The notes: generated by a model not told the origin, from the sequence alone. DNA of 64,000 bases from Sphingobacteriia bacterium RIFOXYC2_FULL_35_18 (GCA_001829005.1 MIAG01000002.1:564837-628836); one strand, 5' to 3'; positions 19,988 to 33,038 are shown, numbered from the stretch's first letter. Program-made: numbers and translations.

Positions 19988-20935
19988 TTATTTATAAATT
20001 GATACCATATTAACACCTTTACTAGTTTTTACTCCACGATACATACCAGCACTATTAAAAACCATTGCAGCATTTCCCTTAGCATCAACCCCTATCATAC
20101 CTCCTTCGCCTTGTATAGCCATCAATTTGTCGTGCACTACTATATTCATTGCTTCTTCTAAAGAACAGCCTTTGTATTCCATTAAACAGCTTACATCATA
20201 TGAAGCTACCGATCTAATAAACATTTCTCCATGACCCGTACAACTAATTGCACAGGTTTTATTATTAGCATAAGTACCTGCCCCTATTAAAGGGCTATCC
20301 CCTATTCTACCGTACTTTTTATTGGTCATTCCACCTGTAGAAGTTGCAGCTGCTATATTTCCCATCCCGTCAAGTGCTACAGCGCCAATGGTTCCAAATT
20401 TTTTATCTCTCATCAATTCCTCTAATTGATGGTTGGTATGATCTAAAGAGTAATTATCTGAATCGCGAATGGCTTTCCATTGATCGTACCGGAACTGGGA
20501 GAAAAAATATTCATCTGGTTCTAATTTAACCCCTTGCTTAATGGCAAAATCATTTGCTCCTTTACCACTTAAAAAAACATGATTACTATGAAGCATTACT
20601 TCAGTTGCCAATTCAATAGGATTACGCACATTCCGAACGCCACATACAGCCCCTGCTGCCAAATTAGATCCATCCATTATAGCCGCATCCATTTCTTGAA
20701 CACCTTTTTTTGTAAAAACTGATCCTCTACCTGCATTAAACAATACATTGTCTTCTAGTACAATTAATGCAGCTTTAACTGCATCAACAGCTGTTCCCCC
20801 TTTTTCTAAAAGGATATAACTTTTATCTAATGCCTCTTGCAACACTTCTGAATAAGCCAGCTCTAAAGAAGGAGTCATATCTTCTTTTAAAATGGTGCCT
20901 GCACCACCATGAACAACTATAGTAAAATTCGACAT
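19988..20935 (-). CDS. iaaA: Isoaspartyl peptidase/L-asparaginase (Ntn hydrolase, type 2)
   Basis: FTIVVHGGAGTI...NAGRGSVFTKKGVQEMDAAIMDG...KFGTIGAVALDGMGNIAAATSTGGMTNKKYGRIGDSPLIGAGTYANN...CTGHGEMFIR. Confidence 0.92.
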   Translation of the reverse strand: MSNFTIVVHGGAGTILKEDMTPSLELAYSEVLQEALDKSYILLEKGGTAVDAVKAALIVLEDNVLFNAGRGSVFTKKGVQEMDAAIMDGSNLAAGAVCGVRNVRNPIELATEVMLHSNHVFLSGKGANDFAIKQGVKLEPDEYFFSQFRYDQWKAIRDSDNYSLDHTNHQLEELMRDKKFGTIGAVALDGMGNIAAATSTGGMTNKKYGRIGDSPLIGAGTYANNKTCAISCTGHGEMFIRSVASYDVSCLMEYKGCSLEEAMNIVVHDKLMAIQGEGGMIGVDAKGNAAMVFNSAGMYRGVKTSKGVNMVSIYK

Positions 20936-21086
20936 TGTAATAATTTTAGGTACGAAAGTAGAAATTAAGGAGGCAAAAAGATTCTAAATTAAAGCAATCA
21001 ATATTAGATAGAATTAAAGATTCAATCGCATTTGCTAACAAATCACTAATAACCCGTTAAATCTAAATATTTATAGACACCGTTGA

Positions 21087-22082
21087 TTAATTTTTTGTTG
21101 CTAGAAGTGCTTTACATTCTGCTAATAACTGATGTTGATTAATAGCAACAGTACCTACTTCCTCACAAACCAATCCACCCGCAATATTTGCCATTTCAGC
21201 AGCTAAACGAATATTTTGGGTTGCGGCATAAACCAATGAAGCTACAGCTATAACGGTATCCCCCGCTCCACTAACATCGGCTATATTTCTAATATGGGTA
21301 GGTATAATTAAAGAGTCCTCATCCTGTTGAAAGAATACCCCCTTTTCAGATAAAGTAATCAAAGAAATTGAATGCCCTAATATTTCTTTAAGCACATGAT
21401 GAATATGCTGCATTCGTTCTAGATTTGTTTGATCCACATTAATATTTAGCCCCTCTTTTACTTCTTTTAAGTTGGGTTTAAATAATGTTACATCTTTATA
21501 TGCTAGAAAATTTTTCTTCTTTGGATCTACTGCTGTAAAAATTTGGTGTTGTTTACAAAGTTTTGTTATTGCAGCAATTAAATTTTGAGTGAGTACTCCT
21601 TTATTATAGTCTTCAAAAATCAAAATAGCAGGTTTATAATGCTCAATATGATTTTCAATAGCTTTTAATAATTGATTTTCTAATTCGTGGGTTATATCAT
21701 TCACCATTTCCGCATCTAATCTCATCATCTGCTGATTCCTTCCCATGATTCGCATTTTATTGGTTGTGATGCGATCTGTAGAACGAATAATATTTGAAGT
21801 ATTAATTCCATTCTGTTCCATTAATTGAAGCAGTTGGTCTCCATCTGCATCTTCGCCAATAATTGAAATTATAGCGGTATTAGCTCCTAATGATGCTGTA
21901 TTTAAAGCCACATTAGCAGCTCCACCCACTCTATATTCTTTTCTATTTAATGCTACTACGGGAACAGGGGCTTCAGGCGAAATTCTGTCTACATTACCCC
22001 ACCAATAAGTATCAAGCATAACATCCCCAACAATCAACACTTGGGTGTTTTTGAAATTTGCAAACAACTGATCAAAATTCAT
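21087..22082 (-). CDS. rfaE1: D-glycero-D-manno-heptose-7-phosphate kinase-like PfkB-family kinase (RfaE domain I)
   Basis: VLIVGDVMLDTYWWGNVDRISPEAPVPVVALNRKEYRVGGAANVALN...DVSGAGDTVIAVASL. Confidence 0.87.
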   Translation of the reverse strand: MNFDQLFANFKNTQVLIVGDVMLDTYWWGNVDRISPEAPVPVVALNRKEYRVGGAANVALNTASLGANTAIISIIGEDADGDQLLQLMEQNGINTSNIIRSTDRITTNKMRIMGRNQQMMRLDAEMVNDITHELENQLLKAIENHIEHYKPAILIFEDYNKGVLTQNLIAAITKLCKQHQIFTAVDPKKKNFLAYKDVTLFKPNLKEVKEGLNINVDQTNLERMQHIHHVLKEILGHSISLITLSEKGVFFQQDEDSLIIPTHIRNIADVSGAGDTVIAVASLVYAATQNIRLAAEMANIAGGLVCEEVGTVAINQHQLLAECKALLATKN

Positions 22083-22085
22083 TTG

Positions 22086-23519
22086 TTATTTTTTTGCATT
22101 ACGAACAGCAATATAATACAAAGGTATACCGAGTAAAGTGATTATTAATCCTGGCCAAGTAAATTGAGGTTTGTAAATGATTAATAACACACAAAAACTA
22201 ATTCCCATCAACATATAAATGGCAGGTAAAATTGGATAACCAAAGGCTTTATACGGTCTTGGTATTTCTGGTCTAGTTTTTCTTAAGATAAAAATTCCTG
22301 CGATTGTTAATACATAAAATATCACTACAATAAAAGATACCATGTCTAATAAATCTCCATACCTACCACTTAAGCACAACAAAGAAGCAACAATACATTG
22401 TGCCCATAAAGCCCACTCAGGAACAGCATTCTTGTTTAATTGGCCTGCTTTTTTGAAGAACAAACCATCCTGTGCCATGGTATAATATACTCTTGCACCT
22501 GCCAGTATTAATCCATTATTACAACCGAAAGTGGAAACCATTATCATTGCAGCAATAATATAAGTACCTATACCTCCAAAAATAATATTAGATGCAGTTA
22601 CCGCAACTCTATCAGATTGAGCAAAAGCAATTTGATCTAAAGGAAGTACACTTAAATACATCAAGTTGGCCGAAACATAAATAAGGGTTACAATTAATGT
22701 TCCTAAAAACAAACTTAATCCAATATTTTTCTGCGGATTTTTAATTTCTCCAGCAATAAAAGTGACATTATTCCATGCATCGCTACTAAAGATTGAACCT
22801 ACCATTGACGCTGCAATAGCGCCTAATGCGCCAGCACCCAAAACAGGCATAATAATGGCTGCAGACAATTCTCCTGTACCCTTAGTCATCGACTTCATTG
22901 TCCAAGCATCCGTCCAATTGGCATTCCATACTTCTGCATTAGCGCCTAGTAAAAATCCAAATACAATCAGTCCAAATAAAGAAAGCAATTTGGTTACTGT
23001 AAAAACGGTTTGAATCATTTTACCACCTTGAACCCCTTTGGTGTTGATATAAGTAAGCAAAACAATAATGAATATAGAAACAAACTGTGCAGGATAAATT
23101 TTGAATGGTCCTAGTAAAAACAAAACATCCGATTCATTCATTTCTAAAAAAGGAAAAAAGTAGGCAGCGAACTTACAAAAAGCAACACCTACCGCAGCAA
23201 TGGTACCTGTTTGAATAACAGAGAAAAAACTCCACCCGTATAAAAAGCCCGTAAGCTTATTATAAGATTCTTTCAAATAAACATATTGACCTCCTGCTTT
23301 TGGAAACATTGCGCTTAACTCACCATAACTTAACGCTGCAGTTAAAGTCATAAAACCAGTTAATAACCATACAGCAATTAACCAGCCAGCACTCCCCACA
23401 TTTCGGGTAATATCTGCACTAACGATAAATATACCAGAGCCAATCATACTGCCTGCAACTAGCATGGTAGCATCAAGCAATCCCAAAGTGGGTTTAAAAG
23501 AAGTTGTTGTTTCTGCCAT
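22086..23519 (-). CDS. APC-family amino acid permease
   Basis: TLGLLDATMLVAGSMIGSGIFIVSADITRNVGSAGWLIAVW; 12 TM pattern. Confidence 0.9.
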   Translation of the reverse strand: MAETTTSFKPTLGLLDATMLVAGSMIGSGIFIVSADITRNVGSAGWLIAVWLLTGFMTLTAALSYGELSAMFPKAGGQYVYLKESYNKLTGFLYGWSFFSVIQTGTIAAVGVAFCKFAAYFFPFLEMNESDVLFLLGPFKIYPAQFVSIFIIVLLTYINTKGVQGGKMIQTVFTVTKLLSLFGLIVFGFLLGANAEVWNANWTDAWTMKSMTKGTGELSAAIIMPVLGAGALGAIAASMVGSIFSSDAWNNVTFIAGEIKNPQKNIGLSLFLGTLIVTLIYVSANLMYLSVLPLDQIAFAQSDRVAVTASNIIFGGIGTYIIAAMIMVSTFGCNNGLILAGARVYYTMAQDGLFFKKAGQLNKNAVPEWALWAQCIVASLLCLSGRYGDLLDMVSFIVVIFYVLTIAGIFILRKTRPEIPRPYKAFGYPILPAIYMLMGISFCVLLIIYKPQFTWPGLIITLLGIPLYYIAVRNAKK

Positions 23520-23525
23520 AAAAAA

Positions 23526-23552
23526 TCCCGCCCCTGTTTTGAAGAGGCGGGA
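23526..23552 (-). terminator. Intrinsic terminator after ompH-like gene, abutting the permease start codon
   Basis: - strand TCCCGCC-tcttcaaaacagg-GGCGGGA then TTTTTT then ATG of 22086-23519. Confidence 0.8.
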
Positions 23553-23579
23553 ATGAAGATAATAAATATGATTGAACCA

Positions 23580-24167
23580 TTATGGCTTCTTCGGATACAA
23601 CTTATTTAATCCTTTTACCAAATCATCCGTAATATTAAAAGCACTGTCTTTTAAATACATAAACTCAGGTGCACTTGAAAAAATATATGCATAGCCCTTG
23701 TCTTTATTATATTCTTTCAAATAGTCTTCTATCTTTTTCTTTACATCTTGTAATTTTTTAAAACTCTCATCTTGCATTTCTTGAGCCATCATTTGCTCTT
23801 TACCTTGATAAGTTCGTTCCATTTGCACCAATTCTTGTTGCTTACTAGCCAATTCCGCTTGAGAAAGATTTTGACCAACACGTTGCAACTCTTGGTATTT
23901 ATTGGTGAATACATTTTTCAACTCATTCAGTTGTTTGGCATTTGCCTGATCTTTTACTTGAAGTGCAGAACGAACTTCTTTAAAATATTCAAAATTATTT
24001 TGAATAGAATCAGACTCAAAATAAGCAATCCTAAATCCACCTGCACTGGCACTAACAGTGCTACCAGTTGAAGCAGCTGGAGATTTGCTACCAGAAAAAT
24101 GCAAATAAAATAATACAGCAACACCAATAGCAGTTGCAAGGCTTAGACCAGTTATAAAATTTTTCAT
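23580..24167 (-). CDS. OmpH/Skp family outer-membrane chaperone-like protein
   Basis: N-terminal TM/signal, FRIAYFESDSIQNNFEYFKEVRSAL, long charged coiled-coil, YIFSSAPEFMYLKDSAFNITDDLVKGLNKLY. Confidence 0.85.
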   Translation of the reverse strand: MKNFITGLSLATAIGVAVLFYLHFSGSKSPAASTGSTVSASAGGFRIAYFESDSIQNNFEYFKEVRSALQVKDQANAKQLNELKNVFTNKYQELQRVGQNLSQAELASKQQELVQMERTYQGKEQMMAQEMQDESFKKLQDVKKKIEDYLKEYNKDKGYAYIFSSAPEFMYLKDSAFNITDDLVKGLNKLYPKKP

Positions 24168-24222
24168 TTGAGTAAAGTTTTTCTTAAATAAGTTGGTTTT
24201 AATTACTAAGGGGTATTCAGTA

Positions 24223-24254
24223 AAAAAGTAGGAAGCTTTCGCTTCCTACTTTTT
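24223..24254 (-). terminator. Intrinsic terminator downstream of rpoC
   Basis: AAAAAGTAGGAAGC-GAAA-GCTTCCTACTTTTT on the - strand; perfect 14-bp stem. Confidence 0.9.
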
Positions 24255-24274
24255 AATATTTAATCAATGAATGA

Positions 24275-27200
24275 TTATTCTTCTTCATCAAAGCTCATTG
24301 CTTCTCTGGTTGTTGCTAATACTTCATATTCTTCTTTACTTCCTACAATCATATTCTCGAACTCTTTTTGTCCGGAACCAGCAGGAATTAAGTGACCAGT
24401 AATAACGTTTTCTTTTAGACCAAGCATTGCATCTGTTTTACCTTGGATGGCAGCCTGACTCAATACTTTGGTTGTTTCCTGGAATGAAGCAGCAGAGATC
24501 CAGCTTTGTACCCCTAAAGATGCTTTAGTGATACCTAATAATACTGGTCTTGCAGTTGCAGGCTTTGCATCTCTAACTTCTACTAGTTGCTTATCAGAAC
24601 GACGTAAGATAGAGTTCTCTTCTCTTAATTCGCGTAATGTGATAATTTGACCAGCTTTCATTTTAGCACTTTCGCCAGCGTTGGTTACAACTTTCTTATC
24701 ATAGATTCTATCGTTCTCTTCAATAAAGTCGAAGCGATCTTCTAGGTCTTCCTCTAAGAATTTGGTATCACCAGCGTCTACAATTTCCACTTTCTTCATC
24801 ATCTGACGCACAATTACTTCAACGTGCTTGTCATTGATTTTTACGCCCTGTAAACGGTATACTTCCTGAATTTCATTCACCACATACTCTTGAACTGCAA
24901 ATGGACCTTTAATAGCCAAAATATCAGCAGGAGCAGTTTGACCGTCAGACATTGGTGTACCAGCTTTTACAAAGTCTCCATCTTGAACCAGAATCTGGCG
25001 GGTCAATGGTACCAAGTATTTCTTAACCATTCCATCACGAGACTCAACAATAATCTCACGATTACCACGCTTCACGTTACCGAATGATACAACACCATCA
25101 ATTTCACAAACGATTGCAGGATTTCCTGGATTACGAGCTTCAAACAATTCAGTAACACGTGGAAGACCTCCAGTGATATCTCTTAGTTTACCTAAGATAC
25201 GTGGAATCTTCACCAATACCTGTCCTGCTTTTACTTCGTCTCCTTCTTCTACACCAATATGTGAACCAACTGGTAAGTTGTATTGCTTAATATCTTTTCC
25301 TTCTACAATAATGGTTGGAATCTTAGTCTTGTCTTTGGTTTCAATAACCACTTTCTCACGGTGACCAGTTTGCTCATCAGACTCATCACGGTATGTGATA
25401 CCATCTAAGATATTTTCGAATTTGATATTACCTAAAGTTTCCGCAACAATTACGTTATTGAACGGATCCCATGTACAGATAACATCTCCTTTTTTAACAA
25501 CAGCACCATCTTTTACATTCAAGGTTGCTCCGTAAGGAACGTTATTGGTAATCATCAAACGGTCGTTTTTCACGTCCATGATTCTTACTTCACCTGTACG
25601 ACCAATAACAATCTTAGATTTAGATCCATCATTATTCACCGTATCAACCGTTCTTAAACCATCAAACTGAATAGTACCATCAAACTTAGCTTGTAAAGTA
25701 GATTCAATTGAAGCAGATCCCGCAACACCACCCACGTGGAAAGTACGCAAAGTAAGCTGTGTACCAGGCTCACCAATTGATTGAGCTGCAATAATACCTA
25801 CTGCATCACCGCGCTGTGCTAAATAACCTGTTGCCAAGTTTTTACCATAACACTTCACACATACTCCACGCTTGCTTTCGCAGGTAAGTACCGAGCGAAT
25901 TTCAACAGTTTCTATTCCTACTTCTTCAATTAATTTAGCTACGTCAGAAGAAATTTCTTCACCAGCTAAAATGATCAATTCTTCGGTAATAGGATGGTAT
26001 ACGTTATGTAATGAAGTACGACCTTCAATTCTATCTGCCAATGGCTCAATAACATCTTCGTTGTCTTTTAACGCGCTGGTTGCAATACCACGAAGTGTTC
26101 CACAATCTTCTTCAGAAATAACCACGTCTTGAGATACGTCAACTAAACGACGAGTTAAGTAACCCGCATCCGCCGTTTTAAGTGCTGTATCCGCCAAACC
26201 TTTACGAGCACCGTGTGTAGAGATAAAGTAATCCAATACGTTCAATCCACCTTTAAAGTTAGAAAGAATCGGGTTCTCAATTACTTCAGAACCAGAGCTA
26301 CCACTCTTACGAGGTTTAGCCATTAGACCACGAATACCTACCAGCTGTTTAACCTGTGTTTTACTACCACGAGCACCAGAATCCAACATCATGAATACAG
26401 AGTTGAAACCTTGGTTGTCAATAGTCATTTCACGAATCAAAGACTCAGTGATCTTCATATCCACTCTACCCCAAATATCAATCACTTGGTTATAACGCTC
26501 ATTATTGGTAATTAAACCCATATTGTAGCTTTCCCAAACTTCTTCTACTTCTACCTTAGCACTATCCAATAATTGGTTTCTGATTTCAGGAACAATTAAG
26601 TCGTTTACACTAAAGCTTAATCCACCACGGAATGCCATACGGAAACCAAGTGTCTTAATATCATCTAAGAATTTAGCAGTCTTAGGCACATCGGTAATCT
26701 TAATGATATCACCAATGATTTCTCTTAAACTTTTCTTAGTTAATAAAGCATTTACAAATCCAACTTCATGAGGCACATGCTGGTTAAACAATACACGACC
26801 AACGGTAGTATCAATTAATTTCTTAACCAATACTCCTTTCTCACGCACATTGGTTTTAACCTTAATATTTGCATGTAAATCAACACGGTTTTCATTGTAT
26901 GCAATGATTACCTCATCCATACTATAGAAAGCCATTCCTTGACCTTTGATGGTCTCTGTTTCAGTAGACTTTCTACCTTTGGTAATGTAATACAATCCAA
27001 GTACCATGTCCTGAGAAGGAAGGGTAATAGGCGTACCATTCTGTGGATTTAAAATATTGTGTGAAGAAAGCATCAACAATTGTGCTTCTAATATAGCAGC
27101 ATTGCTCAATGGAACGTGCACGGCCATTTGGTCACCATCGAAATCGGCGTTGAATGAAGAGGTAACCAATGGGTGAAGTTGAATTGCTTTACCTTCTACT

Positions 27201-28558
27201 AATTTAGGCTGGAATGCCTGAATAGATAAACGGTGAAGTGTAGGGGCACGGTTTAACATTACCGGGTGACCCTTTAATATATTCTCGAGAATATCCCAAA
27301 TAACTGCTTCTTTGCGATCCACTAATTTCTTAGCAGACTTAACAGTTTTAACAATACCTCTTTCAATTAATTTACGAATAACAAATGGCTTAAATAATTC
27401 TGCAGCCATGTCTTTAGGTAAACCGCACTCATGTATTTTAAGTTCAGGTCCTACCACAATTACAGAACGACCAGAGTAGTCTACACGCTTACCCAATAAG
27501 TTCTGACGGAAACGACCTTGCTTACCCTTTAATACATCAGATAATGATTTCAACGCACGTCCACCTTCAGCTTTAACAGCATTAGACTTACGAGAGTTGT
27601 CGAACAAAGAGTCAATTGCTTCTTGCAACATTCTCTTCTCGTTACGTAAAATCACTTCAGGTGCTTTAATTTCTAACAAACGCTTTAAACGGTTGTTACG
27701 AATAATTACACGACGATATAAATCATTCAAATCAGAAGAAGCAAATCGGCCACCATCCAATGGCACCAATGGGCGTAATTCTGGAGGAATAACTGGAATA
27801 TATTGCATTACCATCCACTCTGGGCGGTTGGTAATTCTAGTGCTTGCATCACGGAAAGACTCTACTACGCTCAAACGCTTTAGGGCATCTGCTTTACGTT
27901 GTTGAGATGTTTCAGTTGCTGCTGCATTACGCAATGAGAAACTTAATTCATCCAAATCAATTCTTTCTAAAAGGGCATGAACTGCTTCAGCACCCATTTT
28001 AGCAATGAATTTTTGTGGATCTTCATCAGGTAGGTATTGGTTGTCTTTTGGCAACCCATCAATCAAATCAAGGTACTCTTCTTCAGTAAGAAGATCACCC
28101 ATGTTTAGATTTTCTTTAATACCACCTTGTATAACTACATAACGCTCATAGTAAATAATGGTCTCTAATTTCTTAGAACTCATTCCAAGGAGATAACCAA
28201 TTTTATTTGGTAAGCTCTTGAAATACCAAATATGAACTACAGGTACTACTAGTTTAATATGACCCATGCGTTCACGACGCACTTTCTTTTCAGTTACTTC
28301 CACACCACAACGATCACATACGATACCCTTATAACGGATACGCTTGTACTTTCCACAAGCACACTCGTAATCCTTAACAGGTCCGAAGATTCTTTCGCAG
28401 AATAAGCCATCACGTTCAGGCTTATACGTACGGTAGTTAATGGTTTCAGGTTTCAGTACTTCGCCAAAGCTTCTTTCCAGAATACTGTCTGGCGATGCCA
28501 AACTAATGGTGATCTGTGAAAAAGTTGGACGCTGTTTGTTTTCTCTTTTGATTGCCAT
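24275..28558 (-). CDS. rpoC: DNA-directed RNA polymerase subunit beta'
   Basis: [16 protein letters not shown] active-site motif, [15 protein letters not shown] zinc region, 1427 aa. Confidence 0.99.
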   Translation of the reverse strand: MAIKRENKQRPTFSQITISLASPDSILERSFGEVLKPETINYRTYKPERDGLFCERIFGPVKDYECACGKYKRIRYKGIVCDRCGVEVTEKKVRRERMGHIKLVVPVVHIWYFKSLPNKIGYLLGMSSKKLETIIYYERYVVIQGGIKENLNMGDLLTEEEYLDLIDGLPKDNQYLPDEDPQKFIAKMGAEAVHALLERIDLDELSFSLRNAAATETSQQRKADALKRLSVVESFRDASTRITNRPEWMVMQYIPVIPPELRPLVPLDGGRFASSDLNDLYRRVIIRNNRLKRLLEIKAPEVILRNEKRMLQEAIDSLFDNSRKSNAVKAEGGRALKSLSDVLKGKQGRFRQNLLGKRVDYSGRSVIVVGPELKIHECGLPKDMAAELFKPFVIRKLIERGIVKTVKSAKKLVDRKEAVIWDILENILKGHPVMLNRAPTLHRLSIQAFQPKLVEGKAIQLHPLVTSSFNADFDGDQMAVHVPLSNAAILEAQLLMLSSHNILNPQNGTPITLPSQDMVLGLYYITKGRKSTETETIKGQGMAFYSMDEVIIAYNENRVDLHANIKVKTNVREKGVLVKKLIDTTVGRVLFNQHVPHEVGFVNALLTKKSLREIIGDIIKITDVPKTAKFLDDIKTLGFRMAFRGGLSFSVNDLIVPEIRNQLLDSAKVEVEEVWESYNMGLITNNERYNQVIDIWGRVDMKITESLIREMTIDNQGFNSVFMMLDSGARGSKTQVKQLVGIRGLMAKPRKSGSSGSEVIENPILSNFKGGLNVLDYFISTHGARKGLADTALKTADAGYLTRRLVDVSQDVVISEEDCGTLRGIATSALKDNEDVIEPLADRIEGRTSLHNVYHPITEELIILAGEEISSDVAKLIEEVGIETVEIRSVLTCESKRGVCVKCYGKNLATGYLAQRGDAVGIIAAQSIGEPGTQLTLRTFHVGGVAGSASIESTLQAKFDGTIQFDGLRTVDTVNNDGSKSKIVIGRTGEVRIMDVKNDRLMITNNVPYGATLNVKDGAVVKKGDVICTWDPFNNVIVAETLGNIKFENILDGITYRDESDEQTGHREKVVIETKDKTKIPTIIVEGKDIKQYNLPVGSHIGVEEGDEVKAGQVLVKIPRILGKLRDITGGLPRVTELFEARNPGNPAIVCEIDGVVSFGNVKRGNREIIVESRDGMVKKYLVPLTRQILVQDGDFVKAGTPMSDGQTAPADILAIKGPFAVQEYVVNEIQEVYRLQGVKINDKHVEVIVRQMMKKVEIVDAGDTKFLEEDLEDRFDFIEENDRIYDKKVVTNAGESAKMKAGQIITLRELREENSILRRSDKQLVEVRDAKPATARPVLLGITKASLGVQSWISAASFQETTKVLSQAAIQGKTDAMLGLKENVITGHLIPAGSGQKEFENMIVGSKEEYEVLATTREAMSFDEEE

Positions 28559-28587
28559 ATCGCGGTTGAGAATTTGAATTGTTTTTG

Positions 28588-31500
28588 TTAATCGAACTTA
28601 AGATCTAAACCAAGACCTCTCAGTTCATGCACCAGTACGTTGAATGATTCAGGAACACCTGCTCTAGGAATATTTTCTCCTTTAACGATGGCCTCATAGG
28701 TCTTCGCACGTCCAATGATATCATCAGACTTAAGAGTCAATAATTCTTGCAGGATATTTGCGGCACCATATGCTTCCAATGCCCAAACCTCCATCTCACC
28801 AAAACGCTGACCACCAAACTGTGCTTTACCACCCAACGGTTGTTGAGTAATTAAGCTATATGGTCCAATTGAACGTGCGTGCATTTTGTCATCCACCATA
28901 TGGTGTAGTTTAATCATATAGATTACACCTACAGTTGCTTTTTGGTGGAAGCGTTCTCCAGTTTCACCATCATACAAGTAAGTATGACCGTTTCTTGGAA
29001 TGCCTGCATCTTTACAATATTGTTCAATTTGATCTGTAGAAGCACCGTCAAAAATTGGAGTTGCAAAACGCACACCCAAACGTTTACCGGTCCATCCTAA
29101 GATGGTTTCATAAATCTGACCAAGGTTCATACGAGAAGGTACCCCTAATGGATTCAACACAATATCAACTGGTGTTCCATCTTCCATGAATGGCATATCT
29201 TCTGCACGTACAATTTTAGCCACAATACCTTTGTTACCGTGACGTCCAGCCATTTTATCACCCACTTTCAGCTTACGCTTAACAGCCAAGTAAACTTTAG
29301 CTAGTTTCAACACACCAGCAGGTAATTCATCTCCAATAGAGATATTGAATTTCTCGCGCTTGTATCTACCTAGTTCTTCGTTAAACTTAATGCTATAGTT
29401 ATGTAATAAGGTATTGATTTGGTCATCGGTTTTAGCATCACCAGTCCAACCCAAAGGATTTACGTTTTGGTAATCAATAGTGCTCAAATTCTTTTGATTG
29501 AACTTAGCACCCTTACCTATCAACATTTCTCCAAAGTTGTTGCTTACACCAGTAGAAGCTTTGTCTTTCAATAAGGTTTGTAACTTATCTAATAACAATT
29601 CTTTAATGGCTTCAACATTTTGCTGATGTACTTTTTCTACTTTTTCTAACAATGCTTTCTCACGAATCTTACCGTTCTTATCTTTCTTAGCACGCTGGAA
29701 TAGTTTCTTATCAATTACAACACCTTCTGTTCCGTTTGGCGCTTTCAAAGAAGCATCTTTTGCATCACCCGCTTTGTCACCAAAGATGGCACGCAATAGT
29801 TTTTCTTCAGGGGTTGGATCAGACTCGCCTTTTGGCGTGATCTTTCCAATTAAAATATCACCCTCTTTAATTGTTGCACCAATACGAATGATACCATTTT
29901 CATCCAAATCCTTAGTTGCTTCTTCAGAAACGTTTGGAATATCAGGAGTCAATTCTTCTTCACCTAATTTGGTATCACGAACTTCTAATTCGTATTCATC
30001 AATATGTACTGAAGTAAATAAATCTTCTCTAACTACTTTTTCGCTGATAACTATCGCATCTTCAAAGTTGTAGCCTTTCCATGGCATGAATGCCACTTGT
30101 AGGTTACGACCCAAAGCCAATTCGCCATCTTTAGTTGCATAACCTTCAGTTAAGAAATCACCTTTCTTCACTTTTTGGCCCTTCTTTACAGCAGGGTTAA
30201 GATTAATACAAGTAGCTTGGTTGGTTTTGATAAACTTCGTTAATCTATAAACTTGTAAATCATCATTGAAGCTTACCAAACGATCTAAATCATTTCTATC
30301 GTAACGAACATGAATTTCGTTTGCATCAACAAACTCAACAATACCATTACCTTCTGCGTGAATTTGGATACGTGCATCGCGCGCAGCTTTTCCTTCTAAA
30401 CCAGTACCAACAATTGGCACTTCAGGTACAATCAAAGGAACAGCTTGACGTTGCATGTTCGATCCCATCAACGCACGGTTGGCATCATCATGTTCTAAGA
30501 AAGGAATAAGAGATGCACTCAAACCAACAATTTGGTTAGGCGCAACGTCCATATATTCAACTTCTTCTTTATCAAGAATCGGGAAATCACCAGTTTGACG
30601 TGAAACAACTTTGTCTTCAGCAAATTCACCCTTCTCATTTAAAGGAGAGTTACTTTGCGCAATCTTAGCTGAATCTTCTTCTTCTGCACTCAAGAAAGTC
30701 AATTCTTTCATGTTTACTTTACCACTTTCTACTTTACGGTAAGGGGTTTCAATGAAGCCCATATCGTTAATAGCAGCATGAACGCAAAGAGTAGAAATCA
30801 ATCCAATGTTTGGACCTTCAGGTGTTTCAATAGTACATAAGCGACCGTAGTGAGAATAGTGTACGTCACGAACCTCAAAACCAGCACGCTCTCTACTTAA
30901 ACCGCCTGGCCCTAGCGCTGAAATACGACGCTTGTGCGTGATTTCACTCAAAGGATTGGTTTGATCTAAGAACTGAGACAATTGAGAAGTACCAAAGAAA
31001 GAGTTGATTACAGAACTCAAAGTTCTAGCGTTAATCAAATCTACTGGAGTAAATACCTCATTGTCACGAACGTTCATACGCTCACGGATGGTACGAGCCA
31101 TTCTGGCTAAACCAACACCAAATTGTGCATATAATTGTTCGCCTACTGTACGAACACGACGATTGCTCAAGTGATCAATATCGTCAATCTCTGCTTTAGC
31201 ATTGGTTAAACGAACCAAGTACTTGATGATCTCAATGATATCTTGCTTGGTTAATACCTTTTTAGTTAAAGGATATTCTAGACCTAGTTTACGGTTGATT
31301 TTATAACGACCAACTTCTCCTAAATCGTAACGCTTATCACTAAAGAATAATTTATCAATAATACCACGAGCAGTTTCATTATCAGGGGCATCAGCACCGC
31401 GCAATTGACGATAGATATGCTGAACCGCTTCTAATTCACTGTTAGAAGTATCTTTATTTAAAGTGTTGTAGATAATTGCATAATCACCACCAACGTCTTC

Positions 31501-32391
31501 TTTCTGAATAAATACACTCTTCACTTCCATTTCAATAATGGTAGCAATCGCTTCTTCATCCAAAACAGTGTCGCGTTCCATAACGATTTCGTTACGCTCA
31601 ATGCTCACTACTTCACCAGTATCTTCATCCACAAAATCTTCCACCCATGTTCTTAAAACACGTGCAGCTAATTTTCTACCAACCTGGTTAGCCAATGATT
31701 TTTTATCGGCTTTCACTTCATCAGCCATTCCAAATAATTCTAGAATGTCTTTATCAGTTTCGAAGCCAATTGAACGCAACAAAGTAGTAACCGGGAATTT
31801 CTTCTTACGGTCAATGTACGCATACATTACATTGTTGATATCGGTAGCAAACTCCATCCATGCACCTTTGAAAGGAATTACACGAGCAGAGTAAATTTTT
31901 GTACCGTTGGGGTGAACAGACTGTCCGAAGAACACGCCTGGAGAACGATGTAGCTGAGAAACTACAACACGTTCTGCACCGTTAATTACAAAAGTACCAC
32001 GTGGAGTCATGTAAGGGATATTTCCTAAGAATACATCCTGTACAATGGTTTGGAAATCTACGTGTTCCTCATCGTTACAACTTAAACGCAATTTTGCTTT
32101 TAAGGGTACGGCATAGGTTAATCCACGTTCCATACACTCTTCAATAGTGTAACGGGGTGGATCAATAAAATAATCCAGGAATTCCAGCACAAAGATGTTA
32201 CGCGTGTCTGTAATAGGAAAGTTTTCCTTAAACACACGGAACAGCCCTTCAACGTTGCGTTTGTCGGGGGTTGTCTCTAACTGAAAAAACTCTTTAAAAG
32301 ATTCTAACTGGATGTCGAGCAGGTCAGGGGCATCAGCCAAATGTTTAGTTTTACCGAAGCCGACCCTGTTGTTCAATGTTGTAGTAGACAT
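28588..32391 (-). CDS. rpoB: DNA-directed RNA polymerase subunit beta
   Basis: [78 protein letters not shown]. Confidence 0.99.
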   Translation of the reverse strand: MSTTTLNNRVGFGKTKHLADAPDLLDIQLESFKEFFQLETTPDKRNVEGLFRVFKENFPITDTRNIFVLEFLDYFIDPPRYTIEECMERGLTYAVPLKAKLRLSCNDEEHVDFQTIVQDVFLGNIPYMTPRGTFVINGAERVVVSQLHRSPGVFFGQSVHPNGTKIYSARVIPFKGAWMEFATDINNVMYAYIDRKKKFPVTTLLRSIGFETDKDILELFGMADEVKADKKSLANQVGRKLAARVLRTWVEDFVDEDTGEVVSIERNEIVMERDTVLDEEAIATIIEMEVKSVFIQKEDVGGDYAIIYNTLNKDTSNSELEAVQHIYRQLRGADAPDNETARGIIDKLFFSDKRYDLGEVGRYKINRKLGLEYPLTKKVLTKQDIIEIIKYLVRLTNAKAEIDDIDHLSNRRVRTVGEQLYAQFGVGLARMARTIRERMNVRDNEVFTPVDLINARTLSSVINSFFGTSQLSQFLDQTNPLSEITHKRRISALGPGGLSRERAGFEVRDVHYSHYGRLCTIETPEGPNIGLISTLCVHAAINDMGFIETPYRKVESGKVNMKELTFLSAEEEDSAKIAQSNSPLNEKGEFAEDKVVSRQTGDFPILDKEEVEYMDVAPNQIVGLSASLIPFLEHDDANRALMGSNMQRQAVPLIVPEVPIVGTGLEGKAARDARIQIHAEGNGIVEFVDANEIHVRYDRNDLDRLVSFNDDLQVYRLTKFIKTNQATCINLNPAVKKGQKVKKGDFLTEGYATKDGELALGRNLQVAFMPWKGYNFEDAIVISEKVVREDLFTSVHIDEYELEVRDTKLGEEELTPDIPNVSEEATKDLDENGIIRIGATIKEGDILIGKITPKGESDPTPEEKLLRAIFGDKAGDAKDASLKAPNGTEGVVIDKKLFQRAKKDKNGKIREKALLEKVEKVHQQNVEAIKELLLDKLQTLLKDKASTGVSNNFGEMLIGKGAKFNQKNLSTIDYQNVNPLGWTGDAKTDDQINTLLHNYSIKFNEELGRYKREKFNISIGDELPAGVLKLAKVYLAVKRKLKVGDKMAGRHGNKGIVAKIVRAEDMPFMEDGTPVDIVLNPLGVPSRMNLGQIYETILGWTGKRLGVRFATPIFDGASTDQIEQYCKDAGIPRNGHTYLYDGETGERFHQKATVGVIYMIKLHHMVDDKMHARSIGPYSLITQQPLGGKAQFGGQRFGEMEVWALEAYGAANILQELLTLKSDDIIGRAKTYEAIVKGENIPRAGVPESFNVLVHELRGLGLDLKFD

Positions 32392-32529
32392 ATGTATGTA
32401 AAACCGGTTTTTGATACGAAAAATATTGGGGAGAACGGTGAAATTCTCTTAACGTACAATCGGCTCATTCATCATTTAAACTAAACGATAAAAATGTCCA
32501 CCCGCTAAATTGCCCAAAATTAAGGTTGG

Positions 32530-32559
32530 CAAAGTTAAGGAATGTAATAGAACCGCAAA
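32530..32559 (-). promoter_or_regulatory. Bacteroidota-type promoter for rpoBC
   Basis: - strand TTTG-N18-TAACTTTG, about 140 nt upstream of the rpoB ATG and downstream of the rplL terminator. Confidence 0.7.
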
Positions 32560-32612
32560 AACAAATTTTGCGCCAAACTACCATTTGGGGATAAATTAAC
32601 TAAAAATAAAAA

Positions 32613-32641
32613 CCTTCCCGCTCGTTTTACCGAGGGGAAGG
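32613..32641 (-). terminator. Terminator/attenuator hairpin between rplL and rpoB
   Basis: - strand CCTTCCCCTCGGTAAAACGAGCGGGAAGGTTTTTATTTTT. Confidence 0.8.
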
Positions 32642-32663
32642 TCAATAGTATGGTAGAAGTTGA

Positions 32664-33038
32664 TTACTTAATTTCTACTTCAGCACCAGCTTCTTTTAAC
32701 TTAGTAGCTACATCTTCAGCTTCAGCTTTAGATACACCTTCTTTAACTGGCTTTGGAGCGCCATCAACTAAGTCTTTAGCTTCTTTCAAGCCTAAACCAG
32801 TTAATTCTTTAACGATTTTAACTACACCTAATTTGCTAGCACCGCCAGAAACTAAGATAACGTCAAATGCTGTTTTTTCTTCAACAGCAGCTGCGCCACC
32901 GCCGTCACCAGCTGAAACCACTACTGCAGCAGCAGCTGGCTCAATACCGTAATCAGCTTTTAATACATCAGCTAATTCTTGAACTTCTTTTACTGTTAAG
33001 CCTACTAATTGTTCGGCTAATGCTTTTACGTCTGCCAT
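32664..33038 (-). CDS. rplL: 50S ribosomal protein L7/L12
   Basis: [41 protein letters not shown]...[40 protein letters not shown]; start corrected from the 33101 extension in the track. Confidence 0.97.
   Translation of the reverse strand: MADVKALAEQLVGLTVKEVQELADVLKADYGIEPAAAAVVVSAGDGGGAAAVEEKTAFDVILVSGGASKLGVVKIVKELTGLGLKEAKDLVDGAPKPVKEGVSKAEAEDVATKLKEAGAEVEIK

Noticed and set aside
24468-31894. Several + strand ORFs antisense to rpoC/rpoB
   Set aside because: Antisense shadows of conserved coding sequence, Ser/Ile/Thr-rich, no homology pattern.
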